Origin: Catonia carolina
Taxonomy: Eukaryota; Arthropoda; Insecta; Hemiptera; Achilidae
DNA: 64,000 bases
Reading direction: 5' to 3'
NCBI GenBank assembly: GCA_035578175.1
Contig: JAQMRL010000002.1
Coordinates: forward strand, 133,488,171 to 133,552,170
Translations under genes and position numbers: made by a program
Notes under the pieces: generated by a model
Told to the model about the DNA's origin: nothing
The model's input: the letters and a program-made list of their open reading frames with translations, nothing else
The model's database searches: none
Part shown: in pieces, positions 1 to 10,756 of the stretch
Numbering within the stretch: position 1 is the stretch's first letter
Layout of the letters: every line of letters begins with the position of its first letter

Positions 1-478
1 TCTACAGACTGGAAACTTTTCAGTTATAACAAATAGATATATAAAAAGTACCTTCGAGTTACATTTGCTTATAAATAATAAAAAAAAATGGCGGAAAGTA
101 ATTTTATTTGCATAATTATTTCAAATTGGTGATTTGTAACAATGTTACTTAAGCAATAAAATGAAAGAAATATGAAAATGATAAATTATTAATAAACAAA
201 ATTTGTTTCATTAACCTTTACTCAAACTGATGTCCATCAATAGCTGTGCACTGATTGAAACGAAAGAAAAAATGAGTCATAAGCGTTTTGAAAAATTGCC
301 GAGGTATCAACAGCAGTTCCTCTTCAATCAGTCTAAATAATTAAGCATATGAAACTCAAGCGTACTTTGTTACATATCTATTTATTATAACTGTAAAGTT
401 TCCAGTCTGTAGAGTGTGCAATACGTCCGGCATATTAATTCAAAAATAGCAACCTCTTCGTGGGACACCCGGTGTATA
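1..478 (-). mobile_element. mariner/Tc1-like element remnant with inverted arms, cut by window edge
   Basis: Bases 1-40 and 374-413 form an inverted repeat matching at 38 of 40 positions. Similarity continues weakly inward for about 18 bases. The minus strand between them carries the C-terminal codons of a transposase (218-336). Beyond the right arm the sequence runs to GGACACCCGGTGTA near 464-477, which resembles an outer end of this kind of element, so the arms are probably not its extreme ends. The left end lies outside the window. The inverted arms and terminal-only coding content suggest a deletion derivative. Family level (IS630-Tc1-mariner) is inferred from the coding tail. Confidence 0.65.
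218..336 (-). pseudogene. transposase C-terminal tail (IS630-Tc1-mariner type)
   Basis: The minus strand reads about 39 codons ending in a TAA stop (complement of 218-220). It includes LIEEELLLIPRQFFKTLMTH followed by RFNQC and finally GHQFE. This is the arrangement of the last residues of mariner/Tc1-like transposases: an Ile-Pro, a helix with a conserved FxxRxxxC-like pattern, then a short G-x-FE end. A stop interrupts the frame upstream, so the catalytic core is missing. It lies against the right inverted arm of the element. Non-functional by truncation. Confidence 0.6.
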
Positions 479-1975
479 AATATATAACAGTTTGTTATAG
501 TGTCAGGTCTAATAAGCAAATGCAACGTATATTATCTTATTGGTTGAAACTAATTCAAGTTCACTTTTTGTGTTAACAATAGAAATAATCTTATATAATA
601 ATTTACTAATTTTATAGAATCTAGAATCTCACGCCAATTATTTTAATGCGTTGTACTTACCCATGACAATGAACTTACAAAATTATTTCTCATAAGCCAT
701 AATTTAAGGTAGTCATTACCATTGATGTAATATCTACTTTAGATATTTTTGATTACAATACATTTACCTACCATAAATAAACAATGGATACTATATAAAT
801 TATAGAATGGTGTACTTAAATGTATTACTCAAGGCGTTGTCAGCAGAGAAAAATTATCATTAATTAGAGATTTTGCTTCTTCCAGCGCGCCTACACCATT
901 GATGAAAATTCGTTACCATTCTGGTATATCATTCCCTATCATTAACTACTTTTATAAAACTATGTATAGCCTACTTAAAATCTTTAGCAACAAAAATGTC
1001 CTTTGTCCAGTTATGCATTTAACTTCCGTCAGATTTTTTTTAACTTCTGTAAATATTTTTTACTATAAGTTAAAAGGAGACTGTACTTTATACCCCGCTA
1101 ATGTTAAATTTTCTATTTTTAGGTACATTTTTCATAGGATTGGTGAAGGATAGAAAAATGAAACTTTACACACTTATAGCTGTAGGGTGGTTTTAGCTAG
1201 TGACATTTTTCAATTTAATCTCTTGGACCATAAAGGTTTTTAAAAGAATAACGAATAACATAACATTTTTACAATTTTTTTCTACGTATTTACATAAATT
1301 ACTAATTTTTTGAGCATGTGAGAAAGTAAAAACAATGTCGGTGAATGTGAATGTACATGATAATTAACTGGTAAAAATTTTATCCTGGTAGGTTAATAAA
1401 TGGTTTCTGAAAAAAACGTACTTAAGCGTTAAAAATCTGAATTTACGGGAAAAGGCACAAATAAAAAACAAAATGTACACATACAAGTTTAATTTCCATC
1501 AGCAGTTGGTTAGAAAGCTGCACTAACAGCGGAGAATATTAAAAAAAGTGAAACAAATATTAAAAAAAAAACTAAAATTCTGTTTGCACTCTAATGAGCA
1601 ATATAAAAAAATGAAAAATATTTGTTTCTGGCGACATATTAATTTTTTAAGATAAAACTAATAAAAACTTAAATTATTTTCATTAAAATAATTTTTTTGT
1701 AATTTAATGTTTTTGTGGTAGATCTAGGTCTAAACTATTGAAAACATAAAAAATCAAAAATCAAAATTTTTAGTCAAAACCATCATACGGTCTCCCTTTA
1801 AATTATTTAACTATAAATAAGTTTTATTACTTACAGTTTAAAAGTAATTAATTAATTAAAGTGTAACTCCATTTAAAAATCAACTATAGTTGATGGGCAG
1901 GTTAATTTTCAATGTGTTTGTTATAAATACGAAATTTATAAAAATGATTGTCGAATAATTAAAAATTAAAAGATA
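479..1975. other. AT-rich interval, no recognised feature
   Basis: No frame gives a recognisable protein. The 84-codon open frame near 899-1153 has no motif and low-complexity composition. Nothing repeat-like was matched elsewhere in the window. Confidence 0.5.
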
Positions 1976-2990
1976 CCGGGTGATTCATTTAAAAGTAGCT
2001 CGCTGCATTCAACAGCGGCCTTCGGCACTCAATTGGATTCAAATAGTAAATGAATAAATAGAAAATTATTTAATACATAATTTTACATATTTATTTAAAA
2101 TTTATATACAAATTTCAACTTCACCTTTACAGTAGATGCTGAAAGTGGCGTCCTTGAACGCTTACACACTTTTGCGCTCGTTCAATGGTCACACGACGCA
2201 ATACGGAAACGTCTATAACTTGAATGGCTGCCACGATGTTATTCCTTAGCTCATGTATACTGCGGGGGTTTGTTTGGTAAACAGTTCCTTTTAAATAACC
2301 CCATAGAAAAGAATCGCACATACTCAAATCGGGTGAACGAGGAGGCCACAAATATTTACTAACAACTCGCATGGGAAAAGCCTGATTGATATGAGATAGG
2401 GACTGGCGAGACGTGTGACATGTTGCACCCTCTTGCTGGAAAAAATTGTACTCGCGTTCATCGTCGGTTAACTGTTCATGAAATTCATTAAAAATTCTGA
2501 CGTACACATTGCTATTTATAGTTTCATGAAACAATATGGGCCCTACAATACGATGTCCAGAAATCGTACACCATACACCAATTTTTTCGTCATGTAGTGG
2601 AGATTCATGTAACACATGAGGATTTTCAACTGACCAATATCTAGTGTTCTGTGAATTTACATGGCCAGACAAATGAAACCAAGCTTTATCACTCATGAAA
2701 TATTGCGTAGGATCTAATTCACCGTCCGTAATTTTGTTAAAAAACCAGAAACAGTAGTTCAAACGCTTCTCTTTGTCTGGCTCCCTGATTTCTTGTACAC
2801 ATGTTACACGATAAGGTTTCAATTTTAAAGACTGAAGAACACGCAAGCATGAAGAATATTTCATACCGCTTTGTTGAGATAACTTTCGTACCGACTTCTT
2901 TTGGCTTAAAGTGATTCTTTGTTCAATATTCGCGATCGCGTCTGGCGTCCTGATTGTTGGTGTAGGCGGGCTACTTTTAAATGAATCACC
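1976..2990 (-). mobile_element. ~1.0-kb TIR DNA transposon with shortened transposase
   Basis: The ends carry matching inverted repeats. The left end reads GGTGATTCATTTAAAAGTAG from 1979, and the reverse complement of the right end (to 2990) reads the same 20 bases, followed by C(T/C)CG on both sides. TA dinucleotides lie just outside at both ends. The interior holds one minus-strand transposase frame (2127-2864, open further upstream to the right TIR). The open frame runs into the right TIR without an ATG in the part that should hold the N-terminal DNA-binding region. The copy is therefore probably a deletion derivative in which a terminus was joined to the middle of the gene. Confidence 0.85.
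2127..2990 (-). pseudogene. transposase, IS630-Tc1-mariner superfamily, N-terminally truncated
   Basis: The ATG-initiated frame is 2864-2127 (245 codons). The same frame stays open upstream to the TIR and reads RTPDAIANIEQRITLSQ followed by SVRKLSQQSGM. This is the second helix-turn-helix of such transposases, so real homology starts before the ATG. Downstream come MSDKAWFHLSG (first catalytic Asp region), FFQQEGATCHT and WPPRSPDL..CDSFLWGYLK (third Asp). The second catalytic position is Glu where family members have Asp (QQDGA), with 38 residues to the last Asp. The enzyme would cut and paste DNA at TA in the nucleus. This copy lacks the first DNA-binding domain and has the altered catalytic residue, so activity is unlikely. 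Its usual length would be about 340 residues. Confidence 0.85.
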
Positions 2991-2994
2991 TATA

Positions 2995-4002
2995 TTTTAA
3001 CAGCAACAGCTGTCACTATTAATCATTAATTTCGTCTCTACGGTAAGTCTAAAATTTTGAAACGTTCTTGTCTGTGGTAGTGATCACTATTATCTAAAAG
3101 GTTAATTACCGAAGGGTTCTGATGACAAAGGGTTCATGTCAGTTTTAGTCCTTTTTGTTTCATTGTCAAATTTCATCTAAAATAGTATTTAGTTAAATAA
3201 TTAAGCTGATTAACTAATTAAGCTGATTATTCTTCATACTCAAACAATCCGCTTAAAATTTATACCTATACTTTTTCATCTTTTTAATGCTTTATTTCAG
3301 TCTGTAAAAATTATACAACTAGTAAATGCGATGATATGATAACTAAATTGACTTATGAGAGGTAGGACTTCCATTGGTGCCTTCCCGAGAATTTTTATTA
3401 AAAATTTTAGGTATTTTGAATCAAATTTATTTCATTAAATTACCAGGTCTCTGCTTCAGCGTCTGTTTAGATGTCTTACGAGATTGGCAAGTAGGTGCAA
3501 GATGGAAAGTGAACGCACAAGTGGGTTATCGTGTTCTTGTGACTAGTAAAAACGTTTTTATAAATATTACATCGAATTTTGATTGAAATTTATTTGAAAA
3601 TCTGTATGTAAGGTTTTGTTTATTGTTCTTTGTAAAACAATAAATATATTTTTAAAGATGCTAATTAATATGAAAAAACACCTTGCAATGGGGAAGGTTT
3701 AACTTAAAAAAAAAAACTGTTCGCCGTTTAATATTTATTAAAAAATACATGTTGAAGCTAAATTTTGAAAAAAACTTATTAGGTCTAATTCTAGTTATTA
3801 AATAAATAAGTCTTTTTGATACCTCTGTTATCCATATTGTACCACTATCGTCCAATAGACTGGCAAATAATTAATTTTCCTGGGATATAAGCTGTTTTTC
3901 ACAAGTTGTACTAAAATTTATAATTTCTTCTTTAATTTTGTTAAAACAAATAGATCATTGTAAATAGATCTTTATAAATAGATTGCTGTTGTTTGTAATG
4001 TA
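2995..4002. other. AT-rich interval with a short dispersed repeat
   Basis: No gene recognised. Bases about 3052-3125 resemble 16350-16417: both contain AATTTTGAAACGTT, then GTCTGTGG(C/T)AGTG and a partly matching AT-rich continuation. This suggests an old interspersed repeat. Nothing else was identified. Confidence 0.4.
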
Positions 4003-4003
4003 C

Positions 4004-4281
4004 TAGGGTGCAGCTGTTATCTAGTTGCGTGCGGGAGGGAAGAGCAGCGTGCTGGTGCTGATAAAGAGGAATGTTGGAGTCGATTACTCAGCAGGTGGTA
4101 GAGGAGATGGAGCGAAGCTAGGGTCGGGGAGTGGACAAGGAGGTTCATTCCAAATGTCGAGGTGTGGATAAGGAGGACATTTGGTGATACCACCCACGAG
4201 GTGACGCAGTTGCTAGCAGGGCATGGTTGCTTTGGGGCATATTTGACTAGGTTCAAACTGTTGTTAGGGTGTAGCTGTTAG
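4004..4281 (+). pseudogene. R1-clade non-LTR retrotransposon ORF2, C-terminal fragment
   Basis: One plus frame (4021-4281) reads, with one internal stop (TAG 4099-4101), GEWTRRFIPNVEVWIRRTFG then HEVTQLLAGHGCFGAYLTRF. The W-T-x-x-x-IP, a second W with R, and TQ-x-L-x-GHG-x-F-x-x-YL-x-RF spacing are typical of the C-terminal end of R1-clade reverse transcriptase proteins. The endonuclease and RT domains are absent. The fragment is bracketed by near-identical 16-base direct repeats, TAGGGTG(C/T)AGCTGTTA, at 4004-4019 and 4265-4280. These may be a target-site duplication. GC content is higher than the surroundings. Confidence 0.75.
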
Positions 4282-5839
4282 ACCTTGGAGCAGTTTTGAC
4301 TAAAATAGTTGAATAATTTGTATATTTGAGTCATTGAATACATCCTGTAACTGGGTAACGTAGGTCCAGAGTGTTTTAAAAATGGTTTTGTAGATTCATA
4401 TTTTATTTTGATTTCGGCTCGAGCAACGAAAATACTTTTTAAACTTTATATCTAGCTGTTTTTGTTTATACTGAATGCGTTCTCCAATTTAGGCATCTGT
4501 CCAGATGTGATCCAAGATATTAAATCTGAATATTATAAAAGGATTTTGTAATTATTTTAGACTGTAGGAAAGTTATAATTTTAGTAACCTTTATGTTGAA
4601 CAAATTGAATTAGTAATATAAATTTATTTTCAGTAAGGAGAAAAACAATTATTAACAATGGGGTAAGAGTAATTAATATTACATCATATATATTTCGCGT
4701 TCCTTTCCTAGTGTGACAAAACAAAATTTATGTTTATATTTTGTTTATTACTTCAACCATTATTCTTCACTAATATAATTAAAACATTTTAGATTATTTA
4801 CAAAACTCGAAGAAAATGAAACAACGAAAAGAGTTTAATAACACCACACGTATTGCATTCGTAGACTTTAGGTATCGTTTGAAAAATTCTACTAAGGAGT
4901 TCCAAAAAAAAAATCTGAAAAATGCAGTAAGCATCACGGCACTTCAATTGTTTTGTATTTGGATGGAGGATTAAATGATCTTCCTGAATGTAAGTTATTA
5001 CTGTAGTGATAATAACTTTATAATACCTTTGAATAATAATAACTTTGAATGCAGAGAATATCGTGGAAGCCAAGTAAAATTATTTTTACTTAAATTTATA
5101 AACAATCCACTTTTGCACTCTTTTGGTCAACCATACTCTGAAGGTAGACCTATATGCATGTTACAGAGTAAAAACGACTGCTGTACATACATTTAGAGCG
5201 GAATGATACTTCAGTCAGTGACTTTGGTACTTGTCTGGAATGTTACAGCACTGTCTGCACACCCATCAATTACATTTAATCAAACGTTACATGTAAGAAT
5301 TGAAGTATGTTTTTGGATTTTGAGCTTGTTGTGTACTGCTGTCATATTTCAATTTAAAAGAAATTCGTAGAAATTAAAAATGCCTGGCTGTAAAAGTCCT
5401 GTCAAAATATTATGAAGAGAGGAAGGACAGATCTGGAGAGCTATAAATAAAAAAACCCTGGAGAACCTGGAGAATTTCATATTTTTACGATGGAAGGTAA
5501 AACATTGTAGGTTATCCTCACGGATGATGAACGAGTGAAAAATTGTTAAATACAGAAAGGTATCTCAGTAACCTATCTTCAAAATTAAATTTTTAAGTGC
5601 AAAATACAACTGTATTTATAAAACCAATTTTCATAATAGTTAATATTTTTACAACATTCTGAGCTAAAACAGACCATGAGATGGAAACTGAACCGTATTA
5701 CAATAAACGAAAACTTTGTAAAAGCGATCAAAATACGTTTCTGTAACAGTCAATTCATTTTATTAATTGAGGCCAATTTAAGTTCACGTAAAGTCTATAT
5801 TAAAAAATTAAAAATAATATAACTTGAGGTAGACTACTT
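4282..5839. other. no recognised feature
   Basis: AT-rich sequence with only short open frames lacking motifs. A slightly GC-richer patch near 5380-5530 was read in all frames without recognition. Confidence 0.4.
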
Positions 5840-6330
5840 TCTTCCATTCATCTAGAGTTCTAATTTTGCTAATCGTGGAAGTCCTTTCAGTCATTAATCA
5901 GTTATCTGGATTTGATTTTATCCATTATATTTTCTCTTTTAACACCAGTTTTCTCAATACCCCTTCTGACGTCTTTAACCCACTTATCAGAAAGCTTTTT
6001 TTTATTGCTGAGTGTCATTAAAATCTGTTTTGTCAACCATCTATCATCCATTCTATTCAGGTATCCGTAGAATTTTGGTTTTATTTTTTGATTATTAATC
6101 CATGAAACATTTAAGTTTTTTTGTGCAGTTCATTACACACTCACAGCTCGGACTGTGCTTCTACTTTTTTTGAACCAATTATCTTGCGAAGGATCTTTCT
6201 CTCTAATTTCTCTTCTTCTGTTAGACTTACCTTTCCGGTCATTCTAAGAAATTCACTCGCAGGTTTTATCATAGTAAGTTATTATAACTCCAGATCTTGG
6301 CTGTCTTGAGAGTGCTTTCTTCTTATACGG
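5840..6330 (-). pseudogene. LINE fossil, RT C-terminal region (family A)
   Basis: The minus strand reads, across frameshifts, SGVIITYYDK, EEEKLERKILRKIIG, KFYGYLNRMDDRWLTKQ and LSDKWVKDVRRGIEK. This block follows the RT domain in a group of insect non-LTR elements. The same order of motifs occurs in this window at 11775-12195, 27835-28495, 58680-58890 and 62915-63190, which supports a single dispersed family. No complete domain survives. The clade is uncertain. Confidence 0.7.
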
Positions 6331-7047
6331 GCGGTGAGTTCTTCAGATCTTTCTTCGTCTGCCGTTGTTTGCGCTGGTCTGCAGTTTTATTATCTCCCCA
6401 AGTTATTTGGTAAAGCTACCATCTTTCCCAATTTTTCGCCCATTTTTGTTGTATTTTCACGTGATGCGGGACTATTTTGATGTTCTTTATGTACTTAGGT
6501 TCTTCAATACAAATCTATAGTCCTGGTTTTTCTGCTTGTTATTTTAACACATTGATTCGTTCCATCGCTGTTCCCGTCTTCCTACACAATTCACATATTA
6601 TATGATTATGATATCAAATATTTTGTGAATAAAAGAATGAATTAAGGAATTTATCTAAACAAAAATATTTCTTTTAGTACCTCAAATAAAACAATTTCCT
6701 GATAAATCCTTCTTACATAAGTATCCAGAATTTTTAAATGAATGTATAAACAAAATGATATGCCATAAGAGAGCAACAATGAATACAAGATGTACAGAAA
6801 TAACAAAATAACATCTGTTATGAAAGTAACATCTCAATTTATTATTACGCAAGAGACTACATAATAGAAAATTATTTACATTTTCCTCGTTTTTTGTTTC
6901 TTCTTTTATAATTAAAAATAGTTAATGATGGATGTTCATGAAAAATGTTCTCAGTGTAAATACAGTTTTAAAATAATTACTGATAGTTCAACAGATTAAA
7001 AATCGCATTATGTAGGCTAATATACTAGTACATTTTTTTATAATTAG
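6331..7047. other. no recognised feature
   Basis: AT-rich. No coding motif, inverted repeat or tRNA-like box was recognised. Confidence 0.4.
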
Positions 7048-7708
7048 TTTTTTTTTTTTTTTTTTTTTTGCGAACTTCTACAGCAATTAAAGCCGTCTTT
7101 CGCATTTCAATCGCCAAGCTTCCCGATCCAGCCAATCACCCTCCTGCAGATCTCTCTTGCTCATTGCTTCCATCACCCCCTCCATCCACCGTCTCGTTGG
7201 ACGGCCTCTTTTCCTTCTCTCTGTTGGGGTCCAATTCCATATCCTACTGGGCCATCTGCTCTCACTCATCCTTCTCAAGTGCCCATACCAAAACAATACT
7301 TTTTTCCCAATTTCATCCAATACCCTACTTGGTTTTCCTACTCTCTGCCAGATTGTTTCATTTCGTATATGGTCCATCCTCGAAACACGACAACTGCGTC
7401 TCCAGAAGTCCATCTGTGCAGCCGCAATCCTTCGTCTACTTCTCTCAGTTAACTCCCACGTTTCCGCACCATATGTAAGAACGCTTTGTTGTATCGCTCT
7501 TCCAATTCTACACTTTGTTTCTGTCCGGATATCCTTTGACCACAAAACTGAATTCAGCATTCCTGTAACTACTTTTCCCTGAGTCACTCTATTTACTATC
7601 TCCCGTTGGCTGTTTCCTTCTTTACTCAACACCACACCTAGATACTTATATTCTTCACATACCTCTATCTTATGTCCCCCTATATGCAGATCTCGTCCAA
7701 CAATTAGT
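7048..7708 (-). mobile_element. 5'-truncated LINE with poly(A) tail (family D)
   Basis: A minus-strand non-LTR insertion. Its 3' tail is the 22-T run at 7048-7069, preceded by a short 3' UTR and the stop of the coding frame at 7087. Homology to RT proteins stops near 7705. AATTAGT occurs at both edges (7042-7048 and 7702-7708) and may be a short target-site duplication, though it is weak. 5' truncation is the usual result of incomplete target-primed reverse transcription. The single frame is uninterrupted, so this is one of the younger LINE fragments here. Confidence 0.75.
7087..7708 (-). pseudogene. reverse transcriptase C-terminal part (non-LTR, family D)
   Basis: The frame begins inside the protein at LIVGRDLHIGG and continues EEYKYLGVVLSKEG, KCRIGRAIQQSVLTYGAETW, SRMDHIRNETIW, WYGHLRRM and RRKRGRPTRRWMEGV. 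It ends CERRL followed by a stop. YKYLG with a downstream LTYGAETW is the RT thumb and connection region. The HIRN, GHLRRM and RGRP blocks form the C-terminal tail common to many insect endonuclease-reverse transcriptases. The endonuclease and the catalytic FADD palm are missing, so the protein cannot act. Roughly 205 codons remain without a stop or shift. The first 20 or so residues of the longest ATG frame come from flanking DNA and are not part of the protein. RTE-like or CR1-like affiliation cannot be decided by eye. Confidence 0.85.
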
Positions 7709-9431
7709 ACTTGTAAATAATAATAATAGAGTAATAAATTGAAGACTGCAACTGCAATATTATTACCCAACATTTATCATTATCAAGTTATCGTTAAAAG
7801 ATAAATTAAAAGAAATTATGCGGCAAGTATTTTAATAAAGCGGGAGTCTAACTTGTAATCACAGCTTATAATTTGTGTGTGTACATAAAAAAAATTAAAT
7901 TTTGTAATTCAAATTGTTGTAATGATACGAAGGCTATAAATTTTTTTTGTTTCATAGTGTAATCTATACAGTATTACATATGTAGAAACAGGTGAACCAT
8001 AAATGTTTGTATGGGTACCTACCCCTCAATAAATTGGAATCTGTTTTAGATAGAACTCTGTAGCTTTCAAGATAACCTATTGGTCAACTACCTTTTGACG
8101 TAGAAACTGAATTTCAACCCCTTCTTGGGGGTAGGACCAGGAGTTGTAACTCGAATATTTAAATGGTAACACCCATTGCGTGATACGTCGTTTTAAAGGT
8201 ATCTTTAAAACAAGAGAAATGACATAAATAGAAATTGTCTAAAATGGCTGTATCCAAAATGGCGGACGATTGAAATTAGGCTTATTATTATTTATTTTAA
8301 AGATTACTGTATCCAATGTATCTATGTATGTAATCAATGAATGTTATCTATTTATGTACAGATAAGCGTTTCCGATTTTGTGAACTCGTTGAAGGTAACA
8401 ATTAATTTTAAAGATCCTTAAATCTTTGTAATAAACTGTACTACTTTTCGACTTGTGATATTGATTTTAATAAATTTTACAAATATTTTTTGTAATGAAT
8501 TATTATATAATAATTGAAAAAAAAACATTAACGGAATATCAAGTAAGTAATTTTAAATTAGTCGATTCAATGAAATGAACACTTGATAAGAAAAGAAAAA
8601 ACAGCAGTATTGCATTGTAAAAAAGGCCGATGGAAATGTAAGAATTAATTCGAGTTGATACACTAAATATTGGAAATCAAAGCGCATTTTCAAATTTTCT
8701 TTTGCATTTTATCAAATAATGAATTTGTAACGGAGTTCTTTTACTCTGATATAGTAATATATAGGTAATTGGGAGTTTTATTTGACGTAAACTTATTGCG
8801 GTACCACCATGTACCAGAATTTGTAACAAAATATATATTGAAATGCTTAAAGTAACAATTCTAGAAACTCTGATATTAATTTGTACTCCCTAACCGAGGC
8901 AGAAAGGAAAAATCCCTTTCACAAGACAACGGATCTCATGGCTTGTGGCAATTTTTTAAAAAGCTTACCTTTGACTTTTAACAAAATGTATTAGTGGTTT
9001 CTGAATCTTTTCTTTAAGAGGAATCGAATGATAATATTTTTGTTTCCAAATTTGAAATTTTTGTACGATTTCGGTCAGGTCTGGAATTTTTTTATATGTA
9101 AATCACCTCATAATATCATTAACTACGCATAAGCCCAAGGCTTATGTAAGCATCATCACTCCATTAAAAAAATATCCGAATTTGATTTCTTGACTTCGGT
9201 TTTCGGCCACTTCCGGTCACTACCGGAACTTCAAACTCGATTTCCGCCCATTAACTTTTTGTGTAGATTACGAATCCGGAAACCGTTTGTTGCTATCTTT
9301 TGTAGTTTTTGACATTTAGGTGCGGCGGACGGACGGACAAAATAAATGTTGGATGACAGTTTTAAAAATTGTCACAAACCAAACGGTAATCACTCACCTG
9401 TTGCACGAAGTGATTGGAAAAAAAATATTTT
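7709..9431. other. intergenic interval with two GC-richer, repeat-like blocks
   Basis: No protein was recognised. Two blocks differ from the AT-rich background. 8035-8290 has CCCCTTCTTGGGGGTAGGACC and ends in AAAATGGCGGACG. 9170-9350 has ACTTCCGGTCACTACCGGAA, a GGACGGACGGAC run and other C/G-rich words. Both look like interspersed repeat material rather than host sequence, but neither contains TIRs or tRNA boxes that I can see. Confidence 0.4.
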
Positions 9432-9444
9432 AAATGCAGTGTAG

Positions 9445-9850
9445 TTAATATTCTGTAGATGACTGGCGTCTTTGAGTGTCAATGTTGTACATAACTGAAT
9501 GAAAATTTTTAATTATCTTCAGTAAAGTTTGGTATACATATATTTAGGAATAATGTGCTTATTATTTATTACTTCTCATTTTGTTTTTTCGTTCGAAAGA
9601 AGGTTTTGGTTATTTTTTTATTTTATTTCGATTTATTTAAAAAAAAACACTATTTATCTAATTTTGATTGTAGGCCTAAGTAATAATTAAGAACAGTATA
9701 ATATGTTTTAATGTTATAATTTGTTAATTACACCAGTGGGTTGTAATGTTTTCATGAGTTAAATCCATTATAAAGTTAAATTATTATTATAAAGTTAAAT
9801 CTATTGTTGTTATACAACAGATTATGCATTAAAAAAATGCTATCTGAAAA
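9445..9850 (+). mobile_element. 406-bp retroposon-like repeat flanked by 13-bp target duplication
   Basis: Perfect 13-base direct repeats AAATGCAGTGTAG stand at 9432-9444 and 9851-9863. The insert starts TTAATATTCTGTAGATGACT and ends in an A-rich run. A diverged copy on the opposite strand lies at 49617-50090. There is no coding content or internal pol III boxes that I recognise. The target duplication and A-rich end fit insertion by target-primed reverse transcription, for example a truncated LINE 3' UTR or an uncharacterised SINE. Confidence 0.7.
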
Positions 9851-9863
9851 AAATGCAGTGTAG

Positions 9864-10490
9864 CTCTATAATTTGACGTACTCCTCCTCTAAGCACAGGC
9901 TACGATTTCTTGAGGGAATAATATTTAAAAATAAATAAATAAAAGTAGTTGTTCCGGGCAAAATACATTTTACACTAGGGACTGATTACACTGTGATAAC
10001 ATATCTATTGTGTTAAACAAACTAGTGCAGTCTTAATCACGTGATGTAATTAAATTTTTTCATATTCTATGAAACAAATTTACTGTTGTGCTTTATTGTA
10101 ATAACCTAGTTGACAGCAAATGTAATGTACACGAGTAAGATTTGTGTAATGACATTCCAACTTGTAATTAGTAAATATAATAATTAACCTAATTTCAGTA
10201 ATAAAATATACAGACAAAATATTGTTATAATCATAATGTAGTTAAATATAATAATTAATGTACTAATATTTTTGTTGGGTAATTATCACCAAATAGTTCT
10301 TGTAATAACATGTGTAATCATTGTATAGCATCTGTCACATATTTTGTTCAATGAACTAGTTTATACTTCCAAGAAATAATGAAGTGTTTTAAACTATTTC
10401 AATTATTTTTACTTTCTTGTTAATTTGTAATGTCGGATGACAAAATACTATGAACATGAAAATCTGATAGACGGATTTCAATTAAATTTC
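9864..10490. other. no recognised feature
   Basis: AT-rich interval. TTGTAAT-like words recur loosely, but I see no phased tandem array, coding motif or TIR. Confidence 0.4.
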
Positions 10491-10655
10491 AGGCCGGCCT
10501 TTCAGTGTAGTGGTCTCCATAACTTCTATCCCAGGGTTCCCGGGTTCAGTAACCGATCAGGTCTGTCATTTTTTCATCTTCATCTATGTACAAGACGAGG
10601 TATCATCCAGGCATATAGGTATCGTACGGATCATATTCCAATAAAATAAAAAAAA
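10491..10655 (+). mobile_element. tRNA-derived SINE, A-rich 3' end
   Basis: The head reads GGCC..TTTCAGTGTAGTGG, resembling box A of a tRNA. It is followed about 35 bases later by CCCGGGTTCAGTAACC, resembling box B. Then GATCAGGTCTG and a tail that ends AATAAAATAAAAAAAATAAA. The head resembles the other tRNA heads in this window (for example 61041-61120), but the tail (CATCCAGGCATATAGGTATCG) is not shared with them. No acceptor-stem pairing exists, so this is not a tRNA gene. Confidence 0.6.
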
Positions 10656-10756
10656 TAAAAAAATAGATTTTATATTTAATATCCAAACGAAAACCATTTT
10701 TTACGGGATAATAATAATAATAATGCATTTTTGAGTTTATCGTGTTATGAATAAAA

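Noticed and set aside
899..1153. 84-codon open frame
   Set aside because: No motif, AT-rich composition, no neighbouring signals. Expected by chance in sequence of this composition.
3374..3586. 70-codon open frame
   Set aside because: No recognisable domain or splice context. Not supported as an exon.
7068..7582. Two long plus-strand open frames
   Set aside because: They are antisense shadows of the minus-strand LINE reading frame with its RT motifs.
10437..10649. 70-codon open frame
   Set aside because: Lies over a tRNA-derived SINE. The apparent protein is the SINE sequence.
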